Positions 40,631 to 49,521 of a stretch of DNA of 60,843 nucleotides are shown here, piece after piece (positions within the stretch are counted from its first letter, which is position 1; each line of letters opens with the position of its first letter). The position numbers were made by a program, and so were the translations under genes. The stretch covers positions 1 to 60,843 of the forward strand of contig RIBJ01000058.1 of assembly GCA_003762715.1 (NCBI GenBank), given 5' to 3'. Below the pieces are notes generated by a model, which had not been told where the DNA came from, did not search any database, and saw only the letters and a list, made by a program, of their open reading frames with translations. This DNA comes from Muribaculaceae bacterium Isolate-104 (HZI) (GTDB lineage: Bacteria > Bacteroidota > Bacteroidia > Bacteroidales > Muribaculaceae).

Positions 40631-41402
40631 TTCTTGCATCTATTGCCTGTTTGGTGAATATGGGGGAGGCTTTCAGTCTGTCGGTGAGGAATGTGCGGTA
40701 GACATGGCGCGCTTCGTCCTGGCTTATGTCTGAGTCTTGTCCGGTCAGCCATTCGCCGGGAATCATAGCAATGGTGTCGGCAATCAGCTGAGGGGTGACG
40801 GTTTTGAGCATTTGTGTTTCGGCTTCGGGTATCATCGATGCCTGATGCAGCAGGGCATGGTCTTTTATGTATGGGAATGGTGATTGCGCGCTTTTTTGCC
40901 AGCCGTGCCAGGAGTGGTGAAACATCAGCGATGCTCCGTGGTCAATCAGCCATGGCTCGTTGTGTCACAGGAGCATGTTGGTGTTGCGCACGGTGCGGTC
41001 GACATTTGTAATGAAAGAGTCGAGCCATACAATTTTTGAGGCTTCCAGTGCGTCGATGCGGTTTATATAGGGGTCGAGCGTAACGGCTCCGCTGAGAAAG
41101 TGCATGCCTAAATTCAGCCCCCGGCTTGCTTTTAGCAGGTCCTGGATTTCTTCATCGGGTTCGGTTCTGCCGAAATCCTCGTCTATGTCCAGAAACACGA
41201 GTTCGGGCATTCGCAGTCCTGCGGCACGCGCAATCTCGCCTCCGATGAGTTCCGCTATCAGTGCTTTTGCTCCGTGACCGGCTCCGCGTAGTTTGACAAC
41301 GTATTTGAAACCGTCGTCCGCTTCTGCCAGTGCGGGCAGCGACCCGCCTTCGCGGAGCGGCATTATGAATCGTGTTACCTGCTGGTGTCTTAATTCGTTC
41401 AT
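40617..41402 (-). pseudogene. HipA-family kinase with an in-frame TGA
   Basis: A 261-codon frame (MNELRHQQVTRFIMPLREGG) is intact except for TGA at 40965-40967, between RTVRNTNMLL and HNEPWLIDHGASLMFHH. Homologues I recall have Trp there (MLxWHNELWLIDHG), so one G-to-A change in TGG explains it. Kinase motifs are present on both sides (NVDRTVRNTN catalytic loop, IDHG metal site). The stop falls inside the active site, so the truncated product should be inactive unless read through. A -7 box TATATTTG lies upstream at 41421-41428. Confidence 0.8.
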
Positions 41403-41464
41403 CGTGTGGTTTGTATTTTGCAAATATAACAAACGGACGTGGATTATGTATGTTCCGGCAATGT

Positions 41465-42685
41465 TTATTCGGTGGGTTGCTTTGCATAGCTGTTGTGTTT
41501 TTTAGGCTCAATGTCGGGCAACAGACCTGTGACAATGCCGAGAAGCGGCAGGAGGGTGCTCAGCTGGAAGATGAATTCAATGCTTGTACGGTCGGCGAGC
41601 CATCCGAAAAACACGGACGCTATGCCTCCGAGACCGAAATTGAGACCGAAAAAGAGTCCTGCAATCATACCCACTTTGCCCGGTTTCAGTTCGGTGGCAT
41701 AGACGAGAATGGCTGAGAATGCCGATGATATGACAAGTCCTATCACTATGGCGAGGATTATTGTCATGGTGAGGTTGACATAGGGTAGTGCGAGGGCGAA
41801 AGGGGCAGCGCCGAATATCGACCACCAAATTACAAGTTTACGTCCGTAACGGTCGCCTATTGCTCCGCCTATCAGGGTGCCTGCCGCAACAGCCGCGAGA
41901 AATGCGAAAAGACATAGCTGCGATTGCCTGATGTCAACTCCAAACTTGTCTATCAGGAAGAAGGTGAAGTAGCTGGTCATGCTCGCCATGTAAAAGTATT
42001 TGGAGAATGTGAGCACGCAGAGAATGAACAGTGCCTGACGGATGCGTTTGCGGGACAGATTTTTTACAGCGGGAGAAATAACTGTTTCCTTGGCAGACCG
42101 CAATGAGGTTTTGTACCACCGGCCTACATAAAACAGCGCCGCTATGGCAACAACCGCCGCTATGGCAAACCATGATATGGATTTTTGTCCGAACGGCAGT
42201 ATTATTATGGCGGCAAGGAGAGGTCCGAGGGCTGTTCCGCCGTTGCCTCCCACCTGAAATATCGATTGTCCGAGCCCTTTTTTGACTCCTGCGGCGCTTT
42301 GGGCTATACGTGAGGATTCCGGATGAAAAACTGCGGAGCCTATTCCAACGGTGGCTACTGCGAGTAATATCAGCCCGAAAGTGGAGGCGACCGACAGCAG
42401 CAGTATGCCTGCAAGAGTAAACATCATGCCCGCGGTAAGGGAGTAGGGGTGGGGATGCCTGTCGGTATATGCTCCGACAACGGGCTGCATGATGGAAGAT
42501 GTCATCTGTACTACAAATGTAATGATGCCGATCTGGAGAAATGACAGGTTGTATTCGTCTCTGAGTATGGGGTACACCGAGGGTATTACCGACTGAATCA
42601 TGTCATTGAGAAAATGACCGAAACTTATAATAAGCAGAATAGAGTATATTGTACCCGTATTTTTTACGGCATTGTCGTTGGTCAT
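41465..42685 (-). CDS. MFS transporter, fosmidomycin-resistance (Fsr) type
   Basis: This 406-residue protein has 12 predicted membrane helices. The Fsr signature FGHFLNDMIQSVIPSVYPIL lies near residue 23 and the MFS loop motifs are GAYTDRHPHPY and GGAIGDRYGRKL. ATP-independent drug or sugar-phosphate efflux is the usual role; the substrate is unknown. It is divergent from the acetyltransferase operon. Confidence 0.87.
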   Translation of the reverse strand: MTNDNAVKNTGTIYSILLIISFGHFLNDMIQSVIPSVYPILRDEYNLSFLQIGIITFVVQMTSSIMQPVVGAYTDRHPHPYSLTAGMMFTLAGILLLSVASTFGLILLAVATVGIGSAVFHPESSRIAQSAAGVKKGLGQSIFQVGGNGGTALGPLLAAIIILPFGQKSISWFAIAAVVAIAALFYVGRWYKTSLRSAKETVISPAVKNLSRKRIRQALFILCVLTFSKYFYMASMTSYFTFFLIDKFGVDIRQSQLCLFAFLAAVAAGTLIGGAIGDRYGRKLVIWWSIFGAAPFALALPYVNLTMTIILAIVIGLVISSAFSAILVYATELKPGKVGMIAGLFFGLNFGLGGIASVFFGWLADRTSIEFIFQLSTLLPLLGIVTGLLPDIEPKKHNSYAKQPTE

Positions 42686-42712
42686 AATGAATTAGTTTTT
42701 AAATTCAGGCTG

Positions 42713-42720
42713 CAAAGTTA
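42713..42720 (-). promoter_or_regulatory. -7 box for the MFS gene
   Basis: The minus-strand sequence TAACTTTG fits TAnnTTTG, 28 nt before the MFS start codon. Confidence 0.55.
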
Positions 42721-42894
42721 CTCATTTGGTGCGAGAATCAGGAGGCTTCGGCTGAGTAGTCAGTGTATGGCGCCATGTGTCTGAGCTACCTCTCGCGGGT
42801 TATAAAATTAAACATACTCTAAGGCAGATGCGTAATTCCGTAATTGAGGTATATAAAGGCGTAACACTGGTTATACACACCTTTTTTTTGAAGC

Positions 42895-42902
42895 TAATTT
42901 TG
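42895..42902 (+). promoter_or_regulatory. -7 box for the redox operon
   Basis: TAATTTTG fits TAnnTTTG and lies 18 nt before the acetyltransferase ATG at 42921, which supports that start over the upstream in-frame ATG at 42777. Confidence 0.6.
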
Positions 42903-42920
42903 CACCGTGAAGAAAAACCA

Positions 42921-43493
42921 ATGAAGAATAACGTGGCAACTGACATTATTGAACGTATGAGAAACGGCGAGCGCATATCCGAGACCGCTCCCGAACTTCT
43001 CTGTAACGAGATTGAGAATACCCGTCGGCTTATCGCCGAACTGAACACAGGCTATCATACGCCCGATGAGATACGCGCCATTCTGGAACGCATCTGGGGG
43101 CAACAGCTTGACAGCACGGTGAGGATGTTTCCGCCGTTTTATACCGCTCTCGGCAAAATGACAATGGTAGGCAAAGAGGTTTTTATAAACTTCGGCTGCA
43201 CCTTTCTTGATCAGGGCGGCATAACGCTGGAGGACGGAGTGTTTGTCGGCCCCGGTGTGAAAATTGCGACAGAAGGACATCCCGAAGAACCTGAAAGACG
43301 ACATTCACTGATTACATCCCCGGTTGTGATTCGCCGTAACGCATGGATCGGAGCAGGAGCGATAATACTGCCCGGTGTCACGGTAGGTGAAAATGCCATA
43401 GTGGCAGCCGGTGCCATAGTAAAAAAAGATGTCGCCGACAATACAATCGTCGCAGGAATACCTGCTCGGTATATTCGACATATAAATACTTGA
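42921..43493 (+). CDS. Maltose/galactoside-type O-acetyltransferase (left-handed beta helix)
   Basis: This 190-residue protein (MKNNVATDIIERMRNGERIS) has the maltose acetyltransferase N-terminal domain and hexapeptide repeats (ITLEDGVFVGPGVKIATEGH, WIGAGAIILPGVTVGENAIV) ending IVAGIPARYI. It transfers acetyl from acetyl-CoA to a sugar or similar acceptor. The catalytic His is in ATEGHP. It is first in a rightward operon; the next gene begins 4 nt later. Confidence 0.88.
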   Translation: MKNNVATDIIERMRNGERISETAPELLCNEIENTRRLIAELNTGYHTPDEIRAILERIWGQQLDSTVRMFPPFYTALGKMTMVGKEVFINFGCTFLDQGGITLEDGVFVGPGVKIATEGHPEEPERRHSLITSPVVIRRNAWIGAGAIILPGVTVGENAIVAAGAIVKKDVADNTIVAGIPARYIRHINT

Positions 43494-43497
43494 ATGT

Positions 43498-44934
43498 ATG
43501 AAAATCAAAATTCTTTCAATGATAATGTCCATGTTACCTTTGACAGCGTGTGCATCTCCTGGGCAGACGCCCGGCACTGAATCCGGCAAAAATGGCAGCG
43601 TACTGGTAGCATATTTCTCATGTACTGGTACCACGGAAGGTATTGCCGGGGGTATAGCGGACATAACCGGGGCATCCATATTCAGAATCGAAGCGGAAGT
43701 GCCTTACACCACCGCCGATCTTGACTATAACAGCGACTGCCGCGCCAACAGGGAGCAGAACAATCCCAAGGCTCGTCCGGCAATTAAAGATATGCCAGAC
43801 GATCTTGACCGATACGATGTGGTTTTCCTCGGTTATCCGATATGGTGGGGAGAAGCTCCGCGTATAATCAGCACATTCCTTGAGAGCGGAGATTTCAAAG
43901 GGAAAACGATAGTGCCGTTCTGCACCTCACACTCCAGCGGTCTTGGAAGCAGCGACCGCAATCTCCATTCTCTCGCTCCGGATGCTGTCTGGATACCCGG
44001 ACGACGCTTTGCGGGAAACACAGCCAAAACAGAACTTGAAAAGTGGATTTCAGGACTTGATATAAAATTTGACACAGATTCTGACACAGATATGGATTAC
44101 TCTAAATTTCCTCTTTCAGAGGGTAAAAACGGTCAGGCACCCACAATCCGCCTCAGCAGCGGATATGATATGCCGGTGGTAGGCCTCGGCACATACAGCC
44201 TTACAGGCGACGTGTGCGTGAACTCCGTGAAGTCGGCTATCTCTCTCGGCTTCCGAAAGATTGACACCGCGCACATGTACGGCAACGAGGTAGAGGTGGG
44301 TCGTGGAGTACGTGAATCGGGTGTGCCGCGTGAAGAAATCTTTGTGGCTACGAAAATATACCCCAACCAGTATGGCAACCCCGAAGCCGCAATAGATGAG
44401 TGTCTGCGCAAACTCGACCTCGGCTACGTTGACCTGATGCTTCTGCATCATCCCGGCACAAACGACGTGAAAGCCTACAAGGCGATGGAACGATATGTCA
44501 GGGAGGGTAAAATCCGCTCCATAGGCGTGTCATGCTACTATATCAAGGAAATTGACGAGTTCATCCGTCAGGTCGATATAAAGCCTGTGCTTGTGCAGAA
44601 CGAGGTTCAGCCCTATTATCAGGATACCGATGTCGTTCCCCATATCCAGAATCTCGGAATTGCGGTCGAGGCATGGTATCCGTTAGGGGGCAGAGGGCAT
44701 CAGAAGGAATTGCTGAACGACCCGGTACTGACCGAAATTGCCATGCGGCACGGCAAATCAGTCGCACAGGTCATTCTGCGCTGGGATTTGCAGCGTGGTG
44801 TTGTCGTCATTCCCGGCTCAAGCAACCCCGACCACATGAAGGAGAACATCTCCATATTTGATTTCGAGTTAAGCGATGAGGAAATGGCTCGGATTGCCGC
44901 CCTTAACCGTAACGAGAAACATGACTGGTATTGA
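43498..44934 (+). CDS. Flavodoxin/aldo-keto reductase fusion lipoprotein
   Basis: This 478-residue protein has three parts: a lipoprotein signal (MKIKILSMIMSMLPLTAC, lipobox LTAC), a flavodoxin-like domain (residues 33-190; VLVAYFSCTGTTEGIAGGIA, VVFLGYPIWWGEAPRIISTF) and an aldo-keto reductase domain (residues 205-478; DTAHMYGNEVEVG, ATKIYPNQ, MLLHHPG). The AKR Asp, Tyr, Lys and His are all present. Fusion suggests electron transfer between FMN and NADPH-dependent carbonyl reduction. An exported NADPH-dependent AKR is odd, because NADPH is cytosolic. Confidence 0.85.
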   Translation: MKIKILSMIMSMLPLTACASPGQTPGTESGKNGSVLVAYFSCTGTTEGIAGGIADITGASIFRIEAEVPYTTADLDYNSDCRANREQNNPKARPAIKDMPDDLDRYDVVFLGYPIWWGEAPRIISTFLESGDFKGKTIVPFCTSHSSGLGSSDRNLHSLAPDAVWIPGRRFAGNTAKTELEKWISGLDIKFDTDSDTDMDYSKFPLSEGKNGQAPTIRLSSGYDMPVVGLGTYSLTGDVCVNSVKSAISLGFRKIDTAHMYGNEVEVGRGVRESGVPREEIFVATKIYPNQYGNPEAAIDECLRKLDLGYVDLMLLHHPGTNDVKAYKAMERYVREGKIRSIGVSCYYIKEIDEFIRQVDIKPVLVQNEVQPYYQDTDVVPHIQNLGIAVEAWYPLGGRGHQKELLNDPVLTEIAMRHGKSVAQVILRWDLQRGVVVIPGSSNPDHMKENISIFDFELSDEEMARIAALNRNEKHDWY

Positions 44935-44959
44935 TTATGGATATTCAAAAACAATTATT

Positions 44960-46144
44960 ATGACAAAGACAGAATTGAGCTACAACCAGTACATTCCTAC
45001 CCATATTCTTTTCGGGGCAGGACAGCTTGACAATCTCCACTCTCAGACAATGCCGGGCAGAAAGGCTCTGATTGTCATCTCAAACGGCAAATCGACACGC
45101 GCCAACGGTTATCTTGCCCGCACGGAAGAACAGTTGCACACGGCGGGGGTGGAAACGTCAGTATTTGACGGTATCGCACCCAATCCGACAGTCGACAACG
45201 CAGTAGCCGGAGCAGATGCCGCCCGGAAATCCGGAGCCGACTTTATCGTAGCTCTCGGCGGCGGAAGCGTCATGGATTGCGCAAAAGCAATCGCCCTGCT
45301 TGCTACAAATCCCGGTGAGTTGTGGGACTATGTAGCGATTGGTTCGGGTAAAGGAAATCCAATCAACAACAAGCCGCTGCCGATTGTGGCAATCACTACA
45401 ACCGCCGGAACAGGCTCGGAAACCGACCCTTGCGGGGTAATCACAAAAGAGGATACCAACGAGAAAGCATTTATAATGCACCCTGCATTGTTCCCGGTTC
45501 TTGCGGTGGTCGATCCTCAGCTCATGCTGACTGTTCCGCCGATGTTTACCGCATTTCAGGGCTTTGACGCGCTGTTCCACAGTATAGAAGGTTTTGTAGC
45601 CTCTACCGCCAATCTTGCCAGCGACATGAACGCCCGCGAGGCAATACGCAATATAGCTGAGTATCTGCCGCGTGCGGTAAAAGACGGCAATGACCTTGAG
45701 GCACGCACCCGTGTGGCTTTCGCCAACACACTTTCAGGAGCTGTGATGTGCCTTACGCTGCTTACCAGCGAGCATGGTCTGGAACACGCACTGTCGGCAT
45801 ATCATCCCAATCTGCCTCACGGCGCGGGACTGATAATGACAAGCAAGGCATATTTCAGCTACTTCATAAGAAATCACGGTTGCGACGACCGCTTCATTGA
45901 GCTTGCCCGGCTTCTTGGGAAACATGACGCAGACAAACCGGAAGACTTCATCGACGCGCTTGTAGCATTGCAGGAAGCATGCGGTGTAGCCGACCTGAAA
46001 ATGTCGGACTACGGCATAAAGCCGTCGGAGTTCGAGACATTCATGCACAACACCCGCGAGGTGATGGGCATCATGTTCACAAGCGACCGCGTACAGATGT
46101 CTGACCAGGACATTATAGACATATTCGCTGAGTCATACCGTTGA
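44960..46144 (+). CDS. Iron-containing alcohol dehydrogenase
   Basis: This 394-residue group III alcohol dehydrogenase starts at 44960 (MTKTELSYNQYIPTHILFGA), 25 nt after the fusion gene. GGGSVMDCAKAIAL binds the nucleotide. Metal ligands are in FDALFHSIEGF, EHGLEHALSAYHPNLPHG and the preceding Asp of LFPVLAVVDP. It probably reduces aldehydes with NAD(P)H, alongside the neighbouring reductases. Confidence 0.88.
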   Translation: MTKTELSYNQYIPTHILFGAGQLDNLHSQTMPGRKALIVISNGKSTRANGYLARTEEQLHTAGVETSVFDGIAPNPTVDNAVAGADAARKSGADFIVALGGGSVMDCAKAIALLATNPGELWDYVAIGSGKGNPINNKPLPIVAITTTAGTGSETDPCGVITKEDTNEKAFIMHPALFPVLAVVDPQLMLTVPPMFTAFQGFDALFHSIEGFVASTANLASDMNAREAIRNIAEYLPRAVKDGNDLEARTRVAFANTLSGAVMCLTLLTSEHGLEHALSAYHPNLPHGAGLIMTSKAYFSYFIRNHGCDDRFIELARLLGKHDADKPEDFIDALVALQEACGVADLKMSDYGIKPSEFETFMHNTREVMGIMFTSDRVQMSDQDIIDIFAESYR

Positions 46145-46156
46145 TGCCTGTATTTT

Positions 46157-46839
46157 ATGAACAGACGTGATGCTATTAAACGAATGGGGCACTGGCGGCG
46201 GGTGCTGTGATAAGCTCAAGCGGACTGGCCGGTGCTTCAAATCTGATTAACGGGAACAATAGCAATATGAAAATACTTGCGATAAATGGCAGCTCCAGAA
46301 AACAGGGAAACACCGGTGACATGATTGATATTGTCCTATCGGAATTGTCAGGTCAGGGACACCACGTAGACAAAATAGATCTCGCCGGACACACTATAAA
46401 TCCCTGTAAAGCCTGTTTTGCTTGCGCCGGAAAGCGAAACTGCGTGTTTTCCGACGACATATTCCGAAATGTTTATGAGCGGATGACCGATGCGGACGTA
46501 ATAATAATGGGATCTCCGACATATTCGGCGGATGTCTCGTCGACATTGAAGGCGGTAATTGAGCGGGTAAGTGTTGTCAGCGACACCAATCCCGGAATGT
46601 TCAGCCACAAAATTGGTGCCGGAATCGCGGTAGGACGCCGTGCCGGTACGATGAACGTACTCGACACCATCAATCGTTTCTTCCTTAACAAGGAAATGTT
46701 TATTGTCGGCTCTACCTATTGGAATATCGCATACGGCAGATTGCCCGGTGAGGCACTGAAAGATGCCGAAGGCGTGGAAACTATGCGCAACCTCGGCAAA
46801 AACATTTCGTGGCTCCTTTCCAAAATCGGTACAAGGTGA
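46157..46839 (+). CDS. Flavodoxin-family FMN reductase with frameshifted Tat signal
   Basis: The functional-looking part starts at ATG 46267 (MKILAINGSSRKQGNTGDMI; 190 residues), with FMN-phosphate loop GSSRKQGNT, cysteine motif CKACFACAGKRNCVF and IIMGSPTYSADVSSTLKAVI. It is an NAD(P)H-dependent iron-sulfur-type flavoprotein relative. Upstream, ATG 46157 starts MNRRDAIKRMG, a twin-arginine signal start. Adding one G to the GGGG run near 46186 would join it in frame to ALAAGAVISSSGLAGASNL and the domain. The exported form therefore seems broken by a 1-nt deletion, or a sequencing error; a cytosolic form from 46267 is still possible. Confidence 0.75.
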
Positions 46840-46910
46840 TATTTATGGGTCAACTGTTATTCGGGCAGCAACTATTAGCATCTAAAGAGCCGCAATGTGT
46901 GCCGTTATAT

Positions 46911-47330
46911 TTAATGTGATATGTGTTCCAGAATCATTTTTATCAAAGATGCAGATTCTGTTGAATCGAATTTTCGGGCCAGTAGTTTGCCGGAGGCAAC
47001 GATAGAGTCAAAATCCTCAAGTTTCAGAGATTTCGGGGACGATTGCCGGGCACTCCAGTCGATATATCTAAGATTATCGGGTACAATGCGTAATCCGCAA
47101 TCCTGCAGGAATGTCTGCATATACACTTCATCAGAACATGCGGTGTGTTTAGTGTATCGAATGATGTCGGTTCGCCTTTGAAGTAAAATTTCTACTGCAT
47201 GGCGTCGCAAGTCTGCCTAGTTTGAGCCGTACATGAAAGGCAATCCTTTGGGATGCAGCCTATTTACGCCCAACCGGTATTGCAATGAAATAAACTTGCT
47301 GTTTATGTACTGCAAGATGCTTTTAAATTC
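46911..47330 (-). pseudogene. GT14 (core-2/I-branching type) glycosyltransferase remnant
   Basis: The minus strand encodes the C-terminal part of a family 14 glycosyltransferase: LQYRLGVNRLHPKGLPFMYG SN, a TAG at 47217-47219 where Trp is expected, then ADLRRHAVEILLQRRTDIIR, CSDEVYMQTFLQDCGL and NLRYIDWSARQSSPKSL. The frame continues up to a G10 run (C10 on the plus strand) at 47330-47339, beyond which no homologous sequence is seen. The N-terminal two thirds are gone, so this is a decayed gene. Confidence 0.75.
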
Positions 47331-47346
47331 CCCCCCCCCTTTTTTT
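47330..47346. repeat. Homopolymer tract C10T7
   Basis: Ten C then seven T (A7G10 on the minus strand) mark the exact point where the GT14 remnant ends. Tracts of this length slip readily during replication. Confidence 0.9.
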
Positions 47347-47361
47347 AGCATCTATCTTAAA

Positions 47362-47409
47362 AAAACGCCGTAAGTGCTTGACTTGCGGTGTTTTAAGTGG
47401 GTTTTGGCG
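47362..47409. repeat. 48-bp direct repeat, copy 1 (hairpin)
   Basis: This copy matches 49474-49521 in 43 of 48 positions. All five differences are transitions. Each copy folds into a 14-bp hairpin (AAAACGCCGTAAGT with ACTTGCGGTGTTTT here, allowing two G-T pairs) followed by TTAAGTGG and TTTTGGCG. The copies flank the hipBST operon. Confidence 0.75.
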
Positions 47410-47728
47410 TATAGGGAGGTTGATGAATCTTATGGGTATCGCTCTCTGTTACAATATCTTACATCGCTTTGCGCTGATACAGTAGCACGATTGTTGCATG
47501 ATTTTGACAAGCGGTGACAAGGCTTTGTCGAGGTTTGTCAGACATTTTCGCTACGGCTACTGCGAAGTTAATAATTTATGCTGAAATTAAACCTCTCCGT
47601 AATGTTAAAATCTCTTGTAATAACACAACTTTACTAAGTTGAAAATCATGGGGTTCGATTATCTCCCATTCGGTCAATGAGCTAAAGGTTCCAAGAAAGA
47701 TTTGAACCCGGCGGGAATTCCGGCTCTT
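47410..47728. other. 319-bp region without a gene
   Basis: No frame longer than about 40 codons shows family features. Short repeats of GACAAGG/GACAAG occur near 47506-47525. The last 60 bp (AAGATTTGAACCCGG) resemble a tRNA T-arm fragment, but no tRNA folds. Confidence 0.4.
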
Positions 47729-48664
47729 TTACAGCAGTCCGAAACGTGCTGACATAGTGTTAATCTTTTCCCGATAAGCCGTCATCATATCCTTCGGCAA
47801 AAAGGATTCCTCGATGAGGGCATACCACTTAGGCAATGTCTTGGCAAACTTCTTGAAAAGGTTTTCTATGGCTTTTTCATCCATTCCGCTGTCAAGCATT
47901 GCCTTTTCAAAGTCAGCTCTTTTTATCTTGCCATTCAGAGTCAGTGCCAGCTCCTCATCATCTTCAGGCATCACGATTGAGGTGGACAGGAGGTCATAGG
48001 CAGGAGTCAGCATATAGTTGTCTGCCGGACGGTAAAGTGAGAAGTTCTTCAGGTGCATGTCGGCATTACCCGTCAGCCATGAGAAAACCACTACCTCCCA
48101 AAAGTTGACAACATCCAATAGCGGTGCCGCCGAGTATTGCTTTATCAGTTTCGCAATACGCTCGTATGAACCTTTATATTTATCCTCGGTCAGACGCTCG
48201 GATAACTGGCACATGTCTTCCATGGCAATCTTGTCGCCTTTCTTTGTGCGGTCAACACGGCGGGTTATGTAGCAGAGTTCGCCATCTGCAAAGCGAATCA
48301 GCGAATGTGGAACAGTCTTTATTCCGACAGCCTCTGCCATGTGCATGGTAAGGTCTTCGTTTTCGGGGAGATTGGCAAAGCGGTCAGTCTGCGGTTTGAG
48401 GATAAACCGTCCCCATAATCCGACAATGGTGAAGCGTTGCGGCTCTCCGGCATGCCCCCTTGTAATATCGAGCGACAGTTTTGCCTGCACCCCGGTCACA
48501 GTGGTGCTTGCCATCACAATCTCCCGTGCCAGCTCCTTGATATTGGCTCTGGTATATGGAAGCATAGGCACCGTTGTCGATTCAAATATCTTGCGGACGC
48601 ACGACTTATGATAATCCACCTCGCCATCTGCGAGGGGTTTATAGCAATAGAGACACTTACACAT
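47729..48664 (-). CDS. HipT-like Ser/Thr kinase toxin (HipA C-terminal)
   Basis: This 311-residue kinase starts at ATG 48664 (MCKCLYCYKPLADGEVDYHK), with a small four-Cys zinc-finger-like start before the HipA kinase core. The Gly-rich loop region is TTVTGVQAKLSLD. The catalytic motif is GNADMHLKNFSLY near residue 215 and the metal-binding Asp is in TPAYDLLS. It lacks the HipA N-subdomain, which is encoded by the gene upstream, so the operon has the three-gene HipBST layout. Such kinases phosphorylate a translation factor or tRNA synthetase and halt growth. It overlaps hipS by 8 nt. Confidence 0.85.
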   Translation of the reverse strand: MCKCLYCYKPLADGEVDYHKSCVRKIFESTTVPMLPYTRANIKELAREIVMASTTVTGVQAKLSLDITRGHAGEPQRFTIVGLWGRFILKPQTDRFANLPENEDLTMHMAEAVGIKTVPHSLIRFADGELCYITRRVDRTKKGDKIAMEDMCQLSERLTEDKYKGSYERIAKLIKQYSAAPLLDVVNFWEVVVFSWLTGNADMHLKNFSLYRPADNYMLTPAYDLLSTSIVMPEDDEELALTLNGKIKRADFEKAMLDSGMDEKAIENLFKKFAKTLPKWYALIEESFLPKDMMTAYREKINTMSARFGLL

Positions 48665-48995
48665 TTTCAACCTCTTTCCTTTCGATTGGTATCACACTTA
48701 CATTGCCGATACAATCCTTGCAACAGGCAAGGAGCAGTGAGAATCTGTCACGGGCAGATATTTTCCAGCTCTGTTCTGCAATATCGAGAAGCCATCCTTC
48801 CGGTATCAGCCCATCGAAGAACGGAAACAAGACCTTATCGCGATAAGGCTTTTCTGTCAACGGCATTGTCAGACTTACCGCCTCTGCCTTATCGGATTGC
48901 AGATAGTCGTGTTCATACTTGAACTCATAGCCCATATCGTCTTCCGTAAGCAATCCGGCAAAACTCGTTCCTACATATATTTGTGCCTGTTTCAT
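48657..48995 (-). CDS. HipS-like protein (HipA N-subdomain, probable antitoxin)
   Basis: This 112-residue protein equals the N-terminal subdomain 1 of HipA (AQIYVGTSFAGLLTEDDMGY, AVSLTMPLTEKPYRDKVLFP, FDGLIPEGWLLDIAEQSWKI). In the known E. coli HipBST operon the separate HipS neutralises the HipT kinase. The same split and gene order support that role here. It overlaps hipB by 4 nt and hipT by 8 nt. Confidence 0.8.
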   Translation of the reverse strand: MKQAQIYVGTSFAGLLTEDDMGYEFKYEHDYLQSDKAEAVSLTMPLTEKPYRDKVLFPFFDGLIPEGWLLDIAEQSWKISARDRFSLLLACCKDCIGNVSVIPIERKEVENV

Positions 48996-49195
48996 GATTC
49001 AGTAATTTTGCCCGGTGTCATAATGGCTCCGAATAGAGCCAATACCTGATTGACTTTATCCAGTCGGAGGGTCTCCTTTCCTTGTTCGAGCTCACGCACA
49101 AAACGTAGTCCCACCCCGGATTTCTGAGACAGATCTACCTGTGTAAGCCCGAATTGCTTACGCATTTCCTTTACATATTTTGCCAACTGAGTCAT
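48992..49195 (-). CDS. HipB-like XRE-family repressor
   Basis: This 67-residue helix-turn-helix protein (MTQLAKYVKEMRKQFGLTQV, LSQKSGVGLRFVRELEQGKE) heads the operon. ATG 49195 is chosen because the operator-like repeat 49203-49216 and a -7 box lie just upstream. An upstream in-frame ATG at 49219 would place coding sequence over both. It should repress its own operon. Confidence 0.85.
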   Translation of the reverse strand: MTQLAKYVKEMRKQFGLTQVDLSQKSGVGLRFVRELEQGKETLRLDKVNQVLALFGAIMTPGKITES

Positions 49196-49202
49196 GCTAA
49201 TA

Positions 49203-49224
49203 TACCCTTTTGGGTACAAAGATA
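49203..49224 (-). promoter_or_regulatory. hipBST promoter with overlapping HipB operator
   Basis: The minus-strand -7 box TATCTTTG (49217-49224) is followed at once by the inverted repeat TACCC-AAAA-GGGTA (49203-49216), which covers the likely transcription start and ends 7 nt before the hipB ATG. Further half-sites (GGGTAT, TACCCCAA) lie at 49232-49257. The layout suits autorepression. Confidence 0.65.
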
Positions 49225-49473
49225 ATAAAATTACCCCAAACTACACCATAAAGGGTATAAAATATTTTGTACTATATCCAATTATACCATTTAGGTTATC
49301 TTTCCGGGACTGGGCTGTGCCATGTTATAAACCGAATGCCTTGGAGTATTTTACAATTCCGCTTGGTATCAGAGTATTATCATTGAATTTGGATACCATA
49401 CAGCCATGGGTGAAACTTATGCTTGTTCCGGACTCAAAATTACTGTCCGAATTTTGTCCGAGTCTTTTAATTC

Positions 49474-49521
49474 AAAACGCCGTAAGTACTTGACTTACAG
49501 CGTTTTAAGTGGATTTTGGCG
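49474..49521. repeat. 48-bp direct repeat, copy 2 (hairpin)
   Basis: This is the second copy of the repeat at 47362-47409. Here the stem AAAACGCCGTAAGT/ACTTACAGCGTTTT has one mismatch. It runs straight into a tRNA-like end at 49519-49541. Confidence 0.75.

Noticed and set aside
47650-47728. tRNA gene (T-arm-like AAGATTTGAACCCGG)
   Set aside because: No acceptor, D or anticodon stems can be folded around it.
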